NCBI RefSeq assembly: GCF_036417845.1
Contig: NC_089979.1
Location: 123,971,415-124,035,414, forward strand
Length of the DNA: 64,000 bases
Reading direction: 5' to 3'
From: Apteryx mantelli
Lineage: Eukaryota > Chordata > Aves > Apterygiformes > Apterygidae
The notes beneath the pieces are model-generated. The model was not told the origin of the DNA, did not search any database, and saw nothing but the letters and a program-made list of their open reading frames with translations. The translations under genes were made by a program, and so were the position numbers. Shown in pieces: positions 24,277-36,073 of this stretch. The first letter of the stretch is position 1. The number at the start of each line of letters is the position of its first letter.

Positions 24277-27200
24277 AGACTGTGCGTTCTCTTCACATTA
24301 CTGGAAATTGAATGGTAGGTCTATTTAGCTGGTGTGCAAAGGGATTAGGCAGAGGCTCAAGAGCCATTTCACGACCAAGGTTAAGGGGTTGTCAAAAGCT
24401 TATCTCACGTTTTTCCTAAGTTTCCCCATTCCACACCGTCAGAATGTGATCAGTGGCCAGGAGAGGTGGGGATACATTGAGATGGGGGGTGACTGATATT
24501 CCCCCGGGAATGGCTGTGGTTGGAGGGAGGAAAAACTCCATCCCTGGTGTGGCAGTTCCTGAAGGTGGACTCATGTAAAGCTGCTACTGATTCCATTTGG
24601 GAACAGTGAACTCACTGTGCAGCTTCTCTTGCACAGACATGTTTTAAGTGACTTCACATACCCATTCTCCCTTCCAAAGGTTTGGAGCTACATCAACTCT
24701 GACACAAGGATAAGGTTACAGGCTACTTACTCACTATGTGCTAGATCTTGAGGTGGGAAAGTAGAGGAGCACAGAGCACATTTAAACACAACATGAAGCA
24801 TAGTGCAGTGATCTTATCTACTGTTACCTGAGCTTGTTGACCTGAGCTTACTCGTTTACACGGAGCACTGTAGTAACACAGAATTTCTCCAACCTTACTA
24901 TCATGGGGTGACACTCCACTGTGTGGATCCACCAGCTTGGGGTTATATCCCACCATGCACCAGCGCAGTGCAGCCATGCCCTCATTGGGTTCCACCCCAC
25001 AGAAGGACAGGCTGAAATCAGACCCTTGCTGCATCCGCCTCAGGGCCTAATGCACAGGCTTAGCCCCACTGTACAGGCTACCAAAAATGTGCCATGCTGC
25101 CAGGAACTGCCACCTCTGCACAATCAATATAACGAAAGCCAAGCGTTTAATGAGGTACAGGATGCACAAATGTTTAGTAACCAAACTAGGGATCTTGGCT
25201 GACTCTTTCCAAGTAAGTGCAAGATTAATCAGAGCTTTTATTCATATTAAACACAGCGCTGGTAAAACAAGGCTGCTATTTCAATCACAGCTCTGCTGCT
25301 ATACTAAAGCCAGCCACCACTCCAGGCAGTACAATACCGCACAAACAACGTCGCCATTTTATGAGGGATTTCTCCTCTCCCCCTTCACCAACCTTGTATA
25401 TCAAGAAGAGCTCCCTCTGCACTCCTTCTCCCCTGCCACCCCCAACAATCCCCCACCCATAGCCGCTCCAATAAAAAACAGATGCTTTTCATTTCTTTCT
25501 AGGAGGCCGTTGGAGAAATTACACTTGCCTCAGTCGCCAAAGCTGTGTTGCTCTGAAAGCAAGTGGTTGAGATGAAAATTATATTTTTTGCAGTGTGCAG
25601 CATCTGGTGCACAGCTGTTGCACTGAATGAAATACCAAGTTAACGGCAGTGTGGAGCAGTTGAAGTTCTCCCCGAAGTAGTATTGCTGAATTTCTAAATA
25701 TGCCTCTTAAATTATACTCCGGTGAAAAATCAGTCAAACTCGATCTTTGCCTCTGTCTCCCTTTCCCTTGTGCCCCATTTCTGCTTCTCCATATTTAGCA
25801 CAACAAAGTAACAATGAACAGCATGGCCTTTCTCGAAAGCTGATCCCACCTGCTTATCACTACAGCAGCTTCGCAGTATGGATTATGCTGTCGGGTATTT
25901 TTGTTTAAACGTCTGCTGACTCAAAAGGCTTGGCATACTGTAGAAACTGTGTTTGACAAAGCCTCTGTAGTGAAAGGACCTGCCTCCATCACCTCCCACA
26001 CTCACCAAACACCTGCACATTGACAAATGAAACCTGAGAGCTCCCTTTGTTAAAGTCACTGTATCTTTATGCAGCTCAATGACAATTAACCCCCCTCCAT
26101 GCTTTCCTCACTAATGAAAGTTGTTAATGACATTGTCTTAACATAAGACTGATACTCCTGCTTCCAAAACTTCCAAGGACTTTCTCTAGTGACAGAGAGC
26201 TAACATGGTCAGCAAATCTGTGCTGCAGAGAAGGTCTCTATATCTTTCAGGCTCCTTTGGACAGCCTGGCTTCAACCAGGTCAACCTACTCCAATGTATA
26301 CGTGAAGTCATTTCTCTCAGTGCACAACAGTTTAGGAAGACAAGAGGGGTTTGCATGCGCTGTGGGAGCTCCTCTGGAAGGCTGCGATCAGAGAAGGGAG
26401 TCTCACAAGTGACAGATGAAGAGAGAAAGCAGTGGGGGAGCTGTAATCATGAATCACTGTAAGGGTATTTCTGCAGCTGGTTGCAAAGACAATCAGACTG
26501 CACGAACCAAGGGAAGTATCTAAGAAGGAAATGAGAGAAACCGTGCAGTGCTGCTGCAGCTCAGTACCAGACACAAGCAAAGGGAGCTACACCCTGGGAA
26601 AGATATTTAGCTGCTCTGGATGAAGACACTAAGCCCAAGTTCCACCCCATGGGGCCTACAGACTTGCCCAAATATTCCTGTGGTTTTGTTGGGAAGTTCA
26701 GCCACCTGGAAAGATGACTGAAATATTGAAATGAAATCCAAGAAATGTGTTTCTGGAGACAAGGATGACTGAGGAATGAATAGGAAAAATCACGACCTGG
26801 GGGTTAAACTCCATCTTGAAAGGGAAGGGGATGCTGGACCAGAGAGACTTGTTCATTTCCTAAAATGACTTTAGTTCTTATTCTCAAGGTTATCATGGGT
26901 CAGTCTCTACTAGCTAAACATGCTGGCTATTTTCCTTCCTTATGAAACTCTGTTTACATCCTCTTTTAGGCAGTTGGCTTCTGAGAAGAGCAGCAATGAG
27001 GTTTGCTCTTGTCACAATCTCCATTTCACTGTACTCAGCAAATAAATATCAACAGGAAGGGACTCAGGCATCAGCAAAGATGATAAACTCCAGAACGAAC
27101 AATGCATAGTTATATTAATAAGGTGAGCTGCTAAATGCAAGAAACAGAAAGAACTCAAGAGACAGGGAAAAGATCCCTCTTCTCAGGTTCTAAATCTCCT

Positions 27201-28584
27201 CAGTCAAATTTACAAGATGCAAATGAAAAGCTGAGGTTGCGCCAATATATTTAGAAACATACAGGCCTACAAGAGTTAAATGTGAATAGGTTTGCCTTGG
27301 AAGATGCCAAACTGAGGTTCAGTTCTGGAAGCACCAAATGTTTTTTATCTTGAAATGCTTGACTAGAAAATAATTCTTTTTCATGCTTTTATGCTAGGAC
27401 TAGCTGAATGCACACATAGTTGTTTTGTAGCTTTCCTGGCAGGGTGCAACTAGGGGCAAATCTGTTATCCACAGCCTAGCTCACCCCCCAAGACCAAATG
27501 CTGGTTGGACATAGAAGGAGCCTGAGGTGGAGGCATTCCTCCCTCCTGAACACAGCCACCCTGATGTAGCCACACAGCCATCCTGCAGAGCCTCTCCAGA
27601 GACCTCCACGGACACCCTTGTGGTATCCCACAGATGTCAGCAGAGAAACAGGCAGCAGCTAGCAACAGCATGTCTTCCCATGGACATTGGTGCCCCTGTT
27701 ATACACTATGTTCCCAATACTGCAGTGCTCTACACTGCAGGATTGTCCCATCTCTGTGGCAGCCCTTGGAGATGCAACTGGGCCAAGTCTGCCAAAAAGT
27801 TAGCTTCTGTGGTTTTGGAAGTAGGATAGCAAACTGAACCATAGTTTCACATCTACCATAACATCTGTTAGTATTACCTGCAACACCCTCGTTCCTTAGT
27901 CTGCCTGTGCAAGTCCCAGAGTGTGCAGAAGCTTTTGTTAGCTGCAAACACCCATGAATGTCAGACACTACCACGAGACTGAAGAATTTTGTATGTAACT
28001 TAGTCTCATTTTAGTCCCTGAATTAAGGTGAAAACCTTCAAATACTGCGATATGTAATGCAGATATCTCAACAACAACTTCTAGCACATACCACTGCGGC
28101 AAACTGGGAATTCTGCATCAGCGTTATGCAAAGCAGACATGGAGATTTTGTTTCCATGAACAAACTCTGAATATGAACAAGCACAGCAGCTCTTCCTGAT
28201 GCAGTTCTGATAGTAAGTTCCACTTATTTTTTTAACTGCACTTCGAAAAACCAAGGGATGTTTGTTTTATATGTGGATGATCTCTTGCAACATCACAGAA
28301 AATGATGGGCTGCAGCTGGGCTTTTTGTGAAAGTAGAAACATTTTTGGATTGCTATGACAGTTCTTACTGAAATGATCAATTAATAAAAGTGACACTCGC
28401 AACGCCCTCATTACATTTCAGAATTAACAATTAATGAAGGCAAATGGAGGGCATTTACCACTTCTTGGTCTTATTATTTCAGGCTCTCTTATGTTTCTGA
28501 TCATTTTGGATCAGGACAGCCAGACAGAGTCAATCTGTGGCTTCTCAAGATGTTGTAGTTTAAAGAAAATCCTCAATCCTGCCA

Positions 28585-28800
28585 GTGAGGGGGATGGATG
28601 AGAGGAGGAGGAGACGGACTTTCCAGGTTAACGACTGGCTGCGCCGCTGGTGTTGGCAACAGGGTTTTGGTTTCTACGACCATGGGACCCTGTTTGAAGA
28701 TAGACAACTGATGGCGAGAGATGGGATCCACCTCACGAGGCGGGGCACACAGGTCTTTGCCAACAGGTTGGCCAACCTGGTAAGGAGGGCTTTAAACTAG
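28585..28800 (+). pseudogene. CR1 ORF1, C-terminal remnant
   Basis: 71 codons of open frame ending in TAG at 28798-28800. The protein carries FQVNDWLRRWC, then GFGFYDHGTLF, then DGIHLTRRG. The last motif, Asp-Gly-Ile-His-Leu, matches the Asp/His part of the SGNH-type esterase domain known at the C-terminus of CR1 ORF1 proteins. The N-terminal part of ORF1, including nucleic-acid-binding segments, is missing because the copy is 5'-truncated. The first Met at 28585 is therefore probably not a true start. The stop lies 5 bases before the ORF2 ATG, the close spacing expected if ORF2 is translated by reinitiation. Confidence 0.7.
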
Positions 28801-28805
28801 GAAAG

Positions 28806-31739
28806 ATGGGGGAAGGGGAGAGTTATAGTGACAGGGTAGTTGGCAAAAGACTGCTCAAGTCAGGATGCCTCCAACAGGTGAATGCAGCCAGGGAAGTGCG
28901 CATGGGATGTGGCTATGGAGGACCCTCTTTTACCCCTCCTGGGAAACCTGCATGCTCGATCACCTCCCTGAAATGCCTGTACACCAATGCACGCAGCTTG
29001 GGGAACAAACAGGAAGAACTAGAGATATCTGTGCGGTCGCAGGGCCATGATCTCATTGCCATTACAGAGACATGGTGGGATAGCTCGCATGACTGGAGTG
29101 CTGTCATGGATGGCTACGTGCTTTTTAGGAAAGACAGGCCAGGAAAGCGAGGTGGTGGAGTTGCTCTTTATGTGAGAGAGCAACTGGAAAGTATTGAGCT
29201 GTGCCTAGGGGTGGATGAAGAGCGAGTCGAGAGCTTATGGGTAAGGATCAAAGGGCAGGCTAATAGAGGTGACACTGTTGTGGGTGTTTACTACAGGCCA
29301 CCTGATCAGGATGAGGAAGTTGATGAGGCCTTCTACAGACAGCTGGAAGTAGCCTCACAATCCCAGGCCCTGGTTCTCATGGGGGACTTCAACCACCCCG
29401 ATATCTGCTGGAAAGACAACACAGCTAGGCACAAACAGTCCTGGAGATTCCTGCAGAGCATTGGTGACAACTTCTTGACCCAGGTGGTGGAGGAGCCAAC
29501 AAGGAGAGGTGTGCTGCTGGACCTCGTACTAACAAACAAAGAAGGACTGGTGGAAGATGTGAAGGTTGGGGGCTGCCTTGGCTGCAGTGACCATGAGACG
29601 GTGGAGTTCAGGATCCTGCGAGGAGGCAGCAGGGCACCAAGTAGGATCGCAACCCTGGACTTCAGGAGAGCAAACTTTGTCCTCTTCAGGGACCTACTTG
29701 GAGGAATCCCATGGGTGAGGGCCCTGGAAGGAAGGAGTGTTCAAGAGAGTTGGTTAATATTCAAACATCACTTCCTCCAGGCTCAAGAGCGGTGCATCCC
29801 TATGAGTAGGAAGTCAAGCAAAGGAGGTAGGAGACCTGCATGGATGAGCAAGGAGCTCCTGGCAAAACTCAACCAGAAGAAGGAAGTCTACAGAAAGTGG
29901 AAAGGGGGACAGGCCACTTGGGATGAATACAGGAATGTTGTCAGAGTATGCAGGGATGCGACGAGGAAGGCTAAGGCCCGTTTGGAATTAAATCTGGCTA
30001 GAGATGTCAAGGACAACAAGAAGGGCTTCTTCAAATACATCAGCAGCAAGAGGAAGACTAGGGAAAATGTGGGCCCTTTGCTGAATGGGGTGGGTGCCCT
30101 GGTGACGAAGGATGCAGAGAAGGCAGAGTTACTGAATGCCTTCTTTGCTTCAGTCTTTACTGGTCAGGCCAGCCCTCAGGAACCCCAGACCCTGGAGGCA
30201 AGAGAGAAAGTCTGGAGAGAGGAAGACTTTCCCTTGGTGGAGGAGGAGTGGGTTAGAGATCATTTAAGCAAACTTGACACCCACAAATCCATGGGCCCTG
30301 ATGGGATGCACCCACGAGTGCTGAGGGAGCTGGCGGACATTATTGCTAAGCCACTCTCCATCATCTTTGAAAGGTCATGGAGAACAGGAGAGGTGCCCGA
30401 GGACTGGAAGAAAGCCAATGTCACCCCAGTCTTCAAAAAGGGCAAGAAGGAGGACCCAGGGAACTACAGGCCAGTCAGCCTCACCTCCATCCCTGGAAAG
30501 GTGATGGAGCAGCTCATCCTGGAAGCCATCTCCACGCATGTGGAGGAAAAGAAGGTGATCAGGAGTAGTCAGCATGGCTTCACCAAGGGGAAATCATGCC
30601 TAACCAATCTGATAGCCTTCTATGATGGAATGACTGGCTGGGTAGATGAGGGGAGAGCAGTGGATGTTGTCTACCTAGACTTCAGCAAGGCTTTTGACAC
30701 TGTCTCCCATAGCATCCTCATAGACAAGCTCAGGAAGTGTGGGTTAGATGAGTGGACAGTGAGGTGGATTGAGAACTGGCTGAATGGCAGAGCTCAGAGA
30801 GTTGTGATCAGTGGCACAGAGTCTAGTTGGAGGCCTGTAGCTAGCGGTGTCCCCCAGGGGTCAGTCCTGGGTCCAGTCTTGTTCAACTTCTTCATCAATG
30901 ACCTGGATGAAGGCACAGAGTGCACCCTCAGCAAGTTTGCTGACGATACAAAACTGGGAGGAGTGGCCGATACGCCAGAGGGCTGTGCTGCCATTCAAAG
31001 AGACTTGGACAGGCTGGAGAGGTGGGCAGAGAGGAACCTCATGAAATTCAACAAAGGGAAGTGCAGGGTCCTGCACCTGGGGAGGAATAACCCCATGCAG
31101 CAGTACAGGTTGGGGGTTGACCTGCTGGAAAGCAGCTCTGCTGAGAAGGACCTGGGAGTGCTGGTGGACACCAAGTTAACCATGAGGCAGCAATGTGCCC
31201 TTGTGGCCAAGAAGGCCAATGGTATCCTGGGGTGCATCAGGAAGAGTGTTGCCAGCAGGTCGAGGGAGGTGATTCTCCCCCTCTACTCAGCCCTGGTGAG
31301 GCCACATCTGGAGTGCTGTGTCCAGTTCTGGGCTCCCCAGTACAAGAGGGATGTGGCACTACTGGAGCAAGTCCAGCGAAGGGCCACAAAGATGATTAGG
31401 GGACTGGAGCATCTCTCTTATGAGGAAAGGCTGAGAGAGCTGGGCCTGTTTAGCTTGGAGAAGAGAAGGCTGAGAGGAGATCTTATCAACGTGTACAAGT
31501 ATCTGAAGGGAGGGTGTCGAGAGGATGGCTCCAGACTCTTTTCAGTGGTGCCGAGCGACAGGACGCGAGGCAATGGGCACAAACTGAAACACAGACACTT
31601 CCATCTGAACATGAGGAAAAACTTTTTCACTGTGAGGGTGACAGAGCACTGGAACAGGTTGCCCCGAGAGGTGGTGGAGTCTCCTTCTCTGGAGATATTC
31701 AAAATGCGCCTGGATGCAATCCTGTGCAATGTGCTCTAG
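28806..31739 (+). CDS. CR1 ORF2: endonuclease / reverse transcriptase, intact
   Basis: 977 codons without a stop, about the length expected for avian CR1 ORF2. The N-terminal APE-type endonuclease keeps its key residues: Asn61 in TNARS, Glu88 in ITETWWD, GDFN at 193-196, and SDH at 261-263. The reverse transcriptase keeps [34 protein letters not shown], Asp625 in [19 protein letters not shown] and the catalytic FADD at 711-714. The conserved CR1 C-terminal region ([40 protein letters not shown]) follows to the end. The enzyme would nick target DNA and copy CR1 RNA in place. The copy has no promoter of its own and full ORF1 is absent, so autonomous movement is unlikely. An unbroken frame points to a recent insertion. 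Activity is inference. Confidence 0.93.
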   Translation: MGEGESYSDRVVGKRLLKSGCLQQVNAAREVRMGCGYGGPSFTPPGKPACSITSLKCLYTNARSLGNKQEELEISVRSQGHDLIAITETWWDSSHDWSAVMDGYVLFRKDRPGKRGGGVALYVREQLESIELCLGVDEERVESLWVRIKGQANRGDTVVGVYYRPPDQDEEVDEAFYRQLEVASQSQALVLMGDFNHPDICWKDNTARHKQSWRFLQSIGDNFLTQVVEEPTRRGVLLDLVLTNKEGLVEDVKVGGCLGCSDHETVEFRILRGGSRAPSRIATLDFRRANFVLFRDLLGGIPWVRALEGRSVQESWLIFKHHFLQAQERCIPMSRKSSKGGRRPAWMSKELLAKLNQKKEVYRKWKGGQATWDEYRNVVRVCRDATRKAKARLELNLARDVKDNKKGFFKYISSKRKTRENVGPLLNGVGALVTKDAEKAELLNAFFASVFTGQASPQEPQTLEAREKVWREEDFPLVEEEWVRDHLSKLDTHKSMGPDGMHPRVLRELADIIAKPLSIIFERSWRTGEVPEDWKKANVTPVFKKGKKEDPGNYRPVSLTSIPGKVMEQLILEAISTHVEEKKVIRSSQHGFTKGKSCLTNLIAFYDGMTGWVDEGRAVDVVYLDFSKAFDTVSHSILIDKLRKCGLDEWTVRWIENWLNGRAQRVVISGTESSWRPVASGVPQGSVLGPVLFNFFINDLDEGTECTLSKFADDTKLGGVADTPEGCAAIQRDLDRLERWAERNLMKFNKGKCRVLHLGRNNPMQQYRLGVDLLESSSAEKDLGVLVDTKLTMRQQCALVAKKANGILGCIRKSVASRSREVILPLYSALVRPHLECCVQFWAPQYKRDVALLEQVQRRATKMIRGLEHLSYEERLRELGLFSLEKRRLRGDLINVYKYLKGGCREDGSRLFSVVPSDRTRGNGHKLKHRHFHLNMRKNFFTVRVTEHWNRLPREVVESPSLEIFKMRLDAILCNVL

Positions 31740-31835
31740 GTGACCCTGCTTGAGCAGGGGGGTTGGACTAGATGATCTCCAGAGGTCCCTTCCAACCTCA
31801 GTGATTCTGTGATTCTGTGATTCTGTGAAAAAAAA
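31740..31835 (+). repeat. CR1 3' UTR and ATTCTGTG tandem end
   Basis: A short 3' UTR follows the ORF2 TAG. It includes the strongly conserved CR1 tail segment and ends in three perfect 8-base ATTCTGTG units (31804-31811, 31812-31819, 31820-31827), the hallmark of CR1 3' ends recognised by the element's reverse transcriptase. Eight A residues (31828-31835) come next. They may be target sequence or added bases; CR1 does not normally carry a poly(A) tail. Confidence 0.9.
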
Positions 31836-32246
<411 letters not shown>

Positions 32247-35200
32247 CTACAGGAAGGGAGGTAGGAGAGTGCTCAAGAGCTGAAAATGTAATTCATGTTT
32301 TAGATTCTGCTGTGACTTGACTTTGGCTTTCATAGAAACTGTGCCATTTGACATGTACCCAACAATGCAGGCTATACTTGCCACAGGTCATATTTTCTGC
32401 TGCCAGGGGAATCTTGCATTGTCTTGACTACCAACTTACTTGCACTTCCCTTGGTATAAACTAAACTCTAAAAAAAAAACCAAACAAAAAAAAAGGAAGC
32501 CCTTGGTAGCTTCCTAAACAAATGATTTTGCTACTGACAAGTTTTCTCACGCTTTGGCTGTTCACAGAGATAAACTCTGCTCTTTGGCAGTTGCCGTTTA
32601 CTGAGTGCCTCTCAGATGAGCATGAAACACATTGTATTCTTTCACGCTGCATATTATAGGGTTAACTATTTCTTTTCATGGTATGTCTTAAAACCAAAGT
32701 GGTAAAATGCAGGCCTGGCAGAAGAAAACAAATACACAAATACTGAATGCAGAAGCACACATTTGACCCATTGTGTGAAAAATGCTTCTCATAAAGTTTA
32801 TACATGTTGAGTGATTTTCAGCAATGATTTTAGCAGCTTTGTTGTGCTCTAGATTATGACCTAATGAGCCATTGGACTGCACTACAGTCATCGCTGTGGA
32901 GCCCAGCAGCAAACAGGACTGCAAAAGATTATTTCAGTTATAGGGTCTGCAATTGCAGGCAGCCACATCACAAATGTATAGTCCTGAGGGAGCCCTACAA
33001 CATCCATTTTACATGCTTCTGCAAACATGTCTTATCACCTCAGGCTCAGGCCAATTGGGAAAAAGTGCCACAAAAAGTGTAATGCACCATAAGAAGACAG
33101 CAGGAGAGTTCAAGGACATTGCTTCTGTCATACGACCTTGCAACAGCAGAGAATTCCCTAGTCAAAAATACCCAAAGAGTATTCTTTATAAACAGAGGAA
33201 AGCAAAATACCTCTGCAATTGATCCCAAAGATACATTGCTTATAATACAGTCTGTGATGAATTTAAGGCCAAGCTTGTAAGCAACACTCATACAAAGAAC
33301 AAGCATTTAGGAGGAGGATGTCTCAGCACCACTGAGTACACCAGCATCTCCCTGCCCTACAAAACATGAAAACTCTGCAGCGAAGGCTGTTCCTACCCTC
33401 CATCCCTTCTCCAACACACACCTTCTTCCCCAAGCAGATCTTCTCCACAACATGAGAAGGGATACCTGCACACTACGGCCCATAGTCCCCCCTCTCCCAA
33501 ATCCCACTGATTTTAACAAGAGTTAATGGTGCTCAAATACAGATTCTTAACATTGGCACAAAGTGCCATTCTTTTCTGGCAACATTTCGCACCACCTTTG
33601 CAACAGTGAAAATGATTATGTAGCTTTACAGGACAATGGATGACGAAGCCATATAACTGAAAAGTACAATGGGAAACGCAGAGAAAATTTAAAATGACTT
33701 CAAGAATGATATCAAGTCAATCACATTTCCTTCCTGCTTAGGATATATCATCTGTTCTTCTCCGTTTCTGTCCTTTTAGATTATTAGGTCTTTGGGTCAA
33801 AGATACTTTTCCTGTATCTTTGGAAACTCAAGTCCTGAGTCTCAAAGGCATTTTTAAGTACCTAAACTCCAGCAATTGCTTGCCACTCTGGAATCTAGAT
33901 ATGCTTTCTTTTTGCAAAGACCAGTCTGCATTTCAGTTCTTACTTCTCCAAAACTTCTAGTGAGGGACCAGCTCTCTTCCTTTGGTATAATAACATTTTG
34001 GGGACTTTTTGATCTTTTTTACTGGAGCCCTCATATTTCTCACATGCTGTTAGGAGGTGTTTTGTGGCCTGAGGTGTGTCAGTCAGAGCAGCAGCAGATA
34101 TCCCTTCTTATCTGACTGAGGAGACCATAAGGTCGCCAATCCTGTTGAGACGAGGAACTGATGGCCTTGCTGGCGCCTACCAGTTCTTTGAACACAATGG
34201 GACAAAGGTCCAGATTTATGCACCCACATTAAGGAATGTCAGCAAATATTACCCATCATGGATGGGCAGACCACAAAGATTCTAACGGGGAAAAAGATGT
34301 TTTCCAGCCAGTCACTAAGGGCACTGGTATTCTATAGTCAATAAAGGCTACCTTTGCATTATATGGAAGTGTAGTTGGGTAAATGGGAAATAAGATGGCT
34401 TTGTACTCCAAACATTCTGCCTTGAATATTACCACCTAAGGCTGACCAGAAAAATGAGAAAATATTTTATTTATTTGCTTATTTATTATTTGTGAACCTA
34501 TATATAATTATACATGGTAATTAAATAGGGATTAATTCACTTAATACATGGTCTGAATTTATAGCACAGGAGTTTTCATCAAAAGAGCCAATATTTAGAG
34601 ATGCACTTGAAGGATTTCATTTTCAAAGCATTCATAAATATCCTCCTGGCATCCCTGTGAAGTAGATGAGTATTATCCATGCTACCTAGTTGAAAAGGCA
34701 ACAACAGGGCAATTATTTCTATTTGACATTCTTGCATTTGTTTGCATATGGGTAAAGTACCATAATCTTAAACAGGCTTATTTTTGGCCTTTTAAAGGGA
34801 TGATCTATCTCTCCATTTATCTGCTCACTCCTCCTGGGGACAGAGGACTGACTTCACATATGCTGGGGTACACCAGAAGTGGGTCCACTCACACAAAGCG
34901 GTAGTACAGTCAGGCCTGGAAACTGTGGCACAACATCACAATGTGGAGCACATCCTTATCGTATGTGTATGTGCATGGCAGCAGCACTACAAACAGTAGC
35001 TGACAAACCCATATGTACTTCAGTGTAAATGTATATAGAGGATGGTTGCACTGTGTATGTATGTGGGTCTCTGATCATAACAAAACTTTCATCACACTGC
35101 TGTCACTGTTGTTCTAATGTTAAGTTTAGAGTTTCTTTCTTTATAAACAGTCACATTTATTTCTAACAATTTTAAATAGATAAGGCAGCATGTTATTTTT

Positions 35201-35273
35201 TCTCCTCTTTTCACCCCAGCAGCTGACACACCAACTGGTATAAAACACATACCTCTTCAAGCTTTTAACTTAC
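32247..35273 (-). other. TGFBR2: TGFBR2 intron 4
   Basis: A 3.0-kb intron with GT at 35273-35272 and AG at 32248-32247 on the minus strand. It has an A-rich tract near 32468-32496 and an (ATTT)-rich stretch at 34460-34492. No recognisable repeat family, exon or RNA gene is present. Confidence 0.85.
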
Positions 35274-36073
35274 CTGTCCACTGTTAGCCAAATCATCCAC
35301 AGACAGAGAAGGATCCAGCCTCAGGGATAACCCAAAGTCACAGAGACAGCAGGTTAAATCATTTTTCACCAGGATGTTGGAGCTCTTCAGGTCTCTGTGC
35401 ACGATAGGTGTTTTGGGACGACCACAGGGCGTGTGATCGCTATGCAGATGGGCGATCCCTCGGGCCAAGGACCCACCCAGTTTCCAGAGGTCCTCCCAGC
35501 TGATAATGTGCCGTGTGAGGTATTCCTGCAAGTTTCCTCTAGCATGGAAGGCAGTGATCAACCAATACTGTTTACCAAGATCTGTCTTGCGCTCCTCTGC
35601 TGTCAGGAATTGGAGGATGTTCTCGTGTTTGAGGTTAACATCTGAAAAAATGTCTTTCTCTGTTTTCCAGGAGGCATATTCTTCATAGGGGAAGATCTTG
35701 ACTGCCACGGTTTCATACTGCTCAGATGTGTTTTGCTTCAATTTGGCTTTATACACTTCAGCAAACCTTCCTTTGCCAACAACAATGTCCAACTCAATGG
35801 GCAGCAATTCTGTGTTGTGGTTGATGTTGTTGGCACAAGTAGAGCTGATGTCTGAGCGGTCATCATCTAACATAATAGCACAAACATCACTGCAGTCCTT
35901 ATGCTTCCTAGGCTTAACATTCTTCTCCCATGCCTTGTTGAGCTTCCTCTTCTTATGAGTGCGGTAGGCGTAAAATATAACAATCACAGCAACAGAAATC
36001 ACCAGTAATGGGACAAGACTTATGATTGTGACTTTGGAAATTTCATCTTTCTCTTCTGGTTTATGGGGGTTCT
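35274..36073 (-). CDS. TGFBR2: TGFBR2 coding exon 4 (membrane segment and kinase)
   Basis: An 800-bp exon, the same length as human exon 4. Acceptor CTTTACAG precedes AGAACC; donor GGACAG precedes GTAAG. Two bases complete a Glu codon, then 266 codons follow. After a short acidic and lysine-rich juxtamembrane stretch comes a hydrophobic membrane helix (exon residues about 15-37, VTIISLVP to FYAY). A basic stop-transfer KKRK follows, then the conserved [17 protein letters not shown]. The kinase begins with [14 protein letters not shown] (glycine loop) and continues with the ATP-binding Lys in VAVKIFP, the catalytic Asp in HRDLKSSN and the metal-binding Asp in CDFGLSLR. The exon ends at LANSGQ. 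The segments just inside and outside the membrane differ most from mammals, while the kinase is nearly identical. The receptor acts at the plasma membrane, where TGF-beta brings it together with TGFBR1. Confidence 0.98.

Larger units (their letters stand above)
28585..31827 (+). mobile_element. CR1 LINE, young, 5'-truncated, intact ORF2
   Basis: A 3.2-kb avian CR1 non-LTR retrotransposon on the plus strand, antisense to TGFBR2, within intron 5. It comprises the C-terminal end of ORF1 (28585-28800), a complete ORF2 (28806-31739), a short 3' UTR with the typical late CR1 segment (GGTTGGACTAGATGATCTCC), and three tandem ATTCTGTG units (31804-31827). An 8-base A run follows. The 3' end is complete, while the 5' end lacks the promoter and most of ORF1, the usual outcome of incomplete reverse transcription. 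The exact 5' breakpoint is uncertain by some tens of bases, and I saw no clear target-site duplication. GC content is well above the flanking intron. Confidence 0.93.

Noticed and set aside
24033..24296. 87-codon minus-strand frame containing a Thr-His repeat
   Set aside because: The repeat is only the translation of the (GT)n microsatellite.
25087..25575. 162-codon plus-strand frame in TGFBR2 intron 5
   Set aside because: It is the longest open frame outside TGFBR2 and CR1, but its composition looks random, no family is recognised, and no promoter or splice signals support it. It is worth dropping unless transcripts appear.
28865..31753. Several shorter frames overlapping the CR1 on both strands
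   Set aside because: They are shadows of ORF2 in other frames and have no independent support.
35397..35958. Plus-strand frames opposite TGFBR2 exon 4
   Set aside because: They are antisense shadows of the kinase coding sequence.
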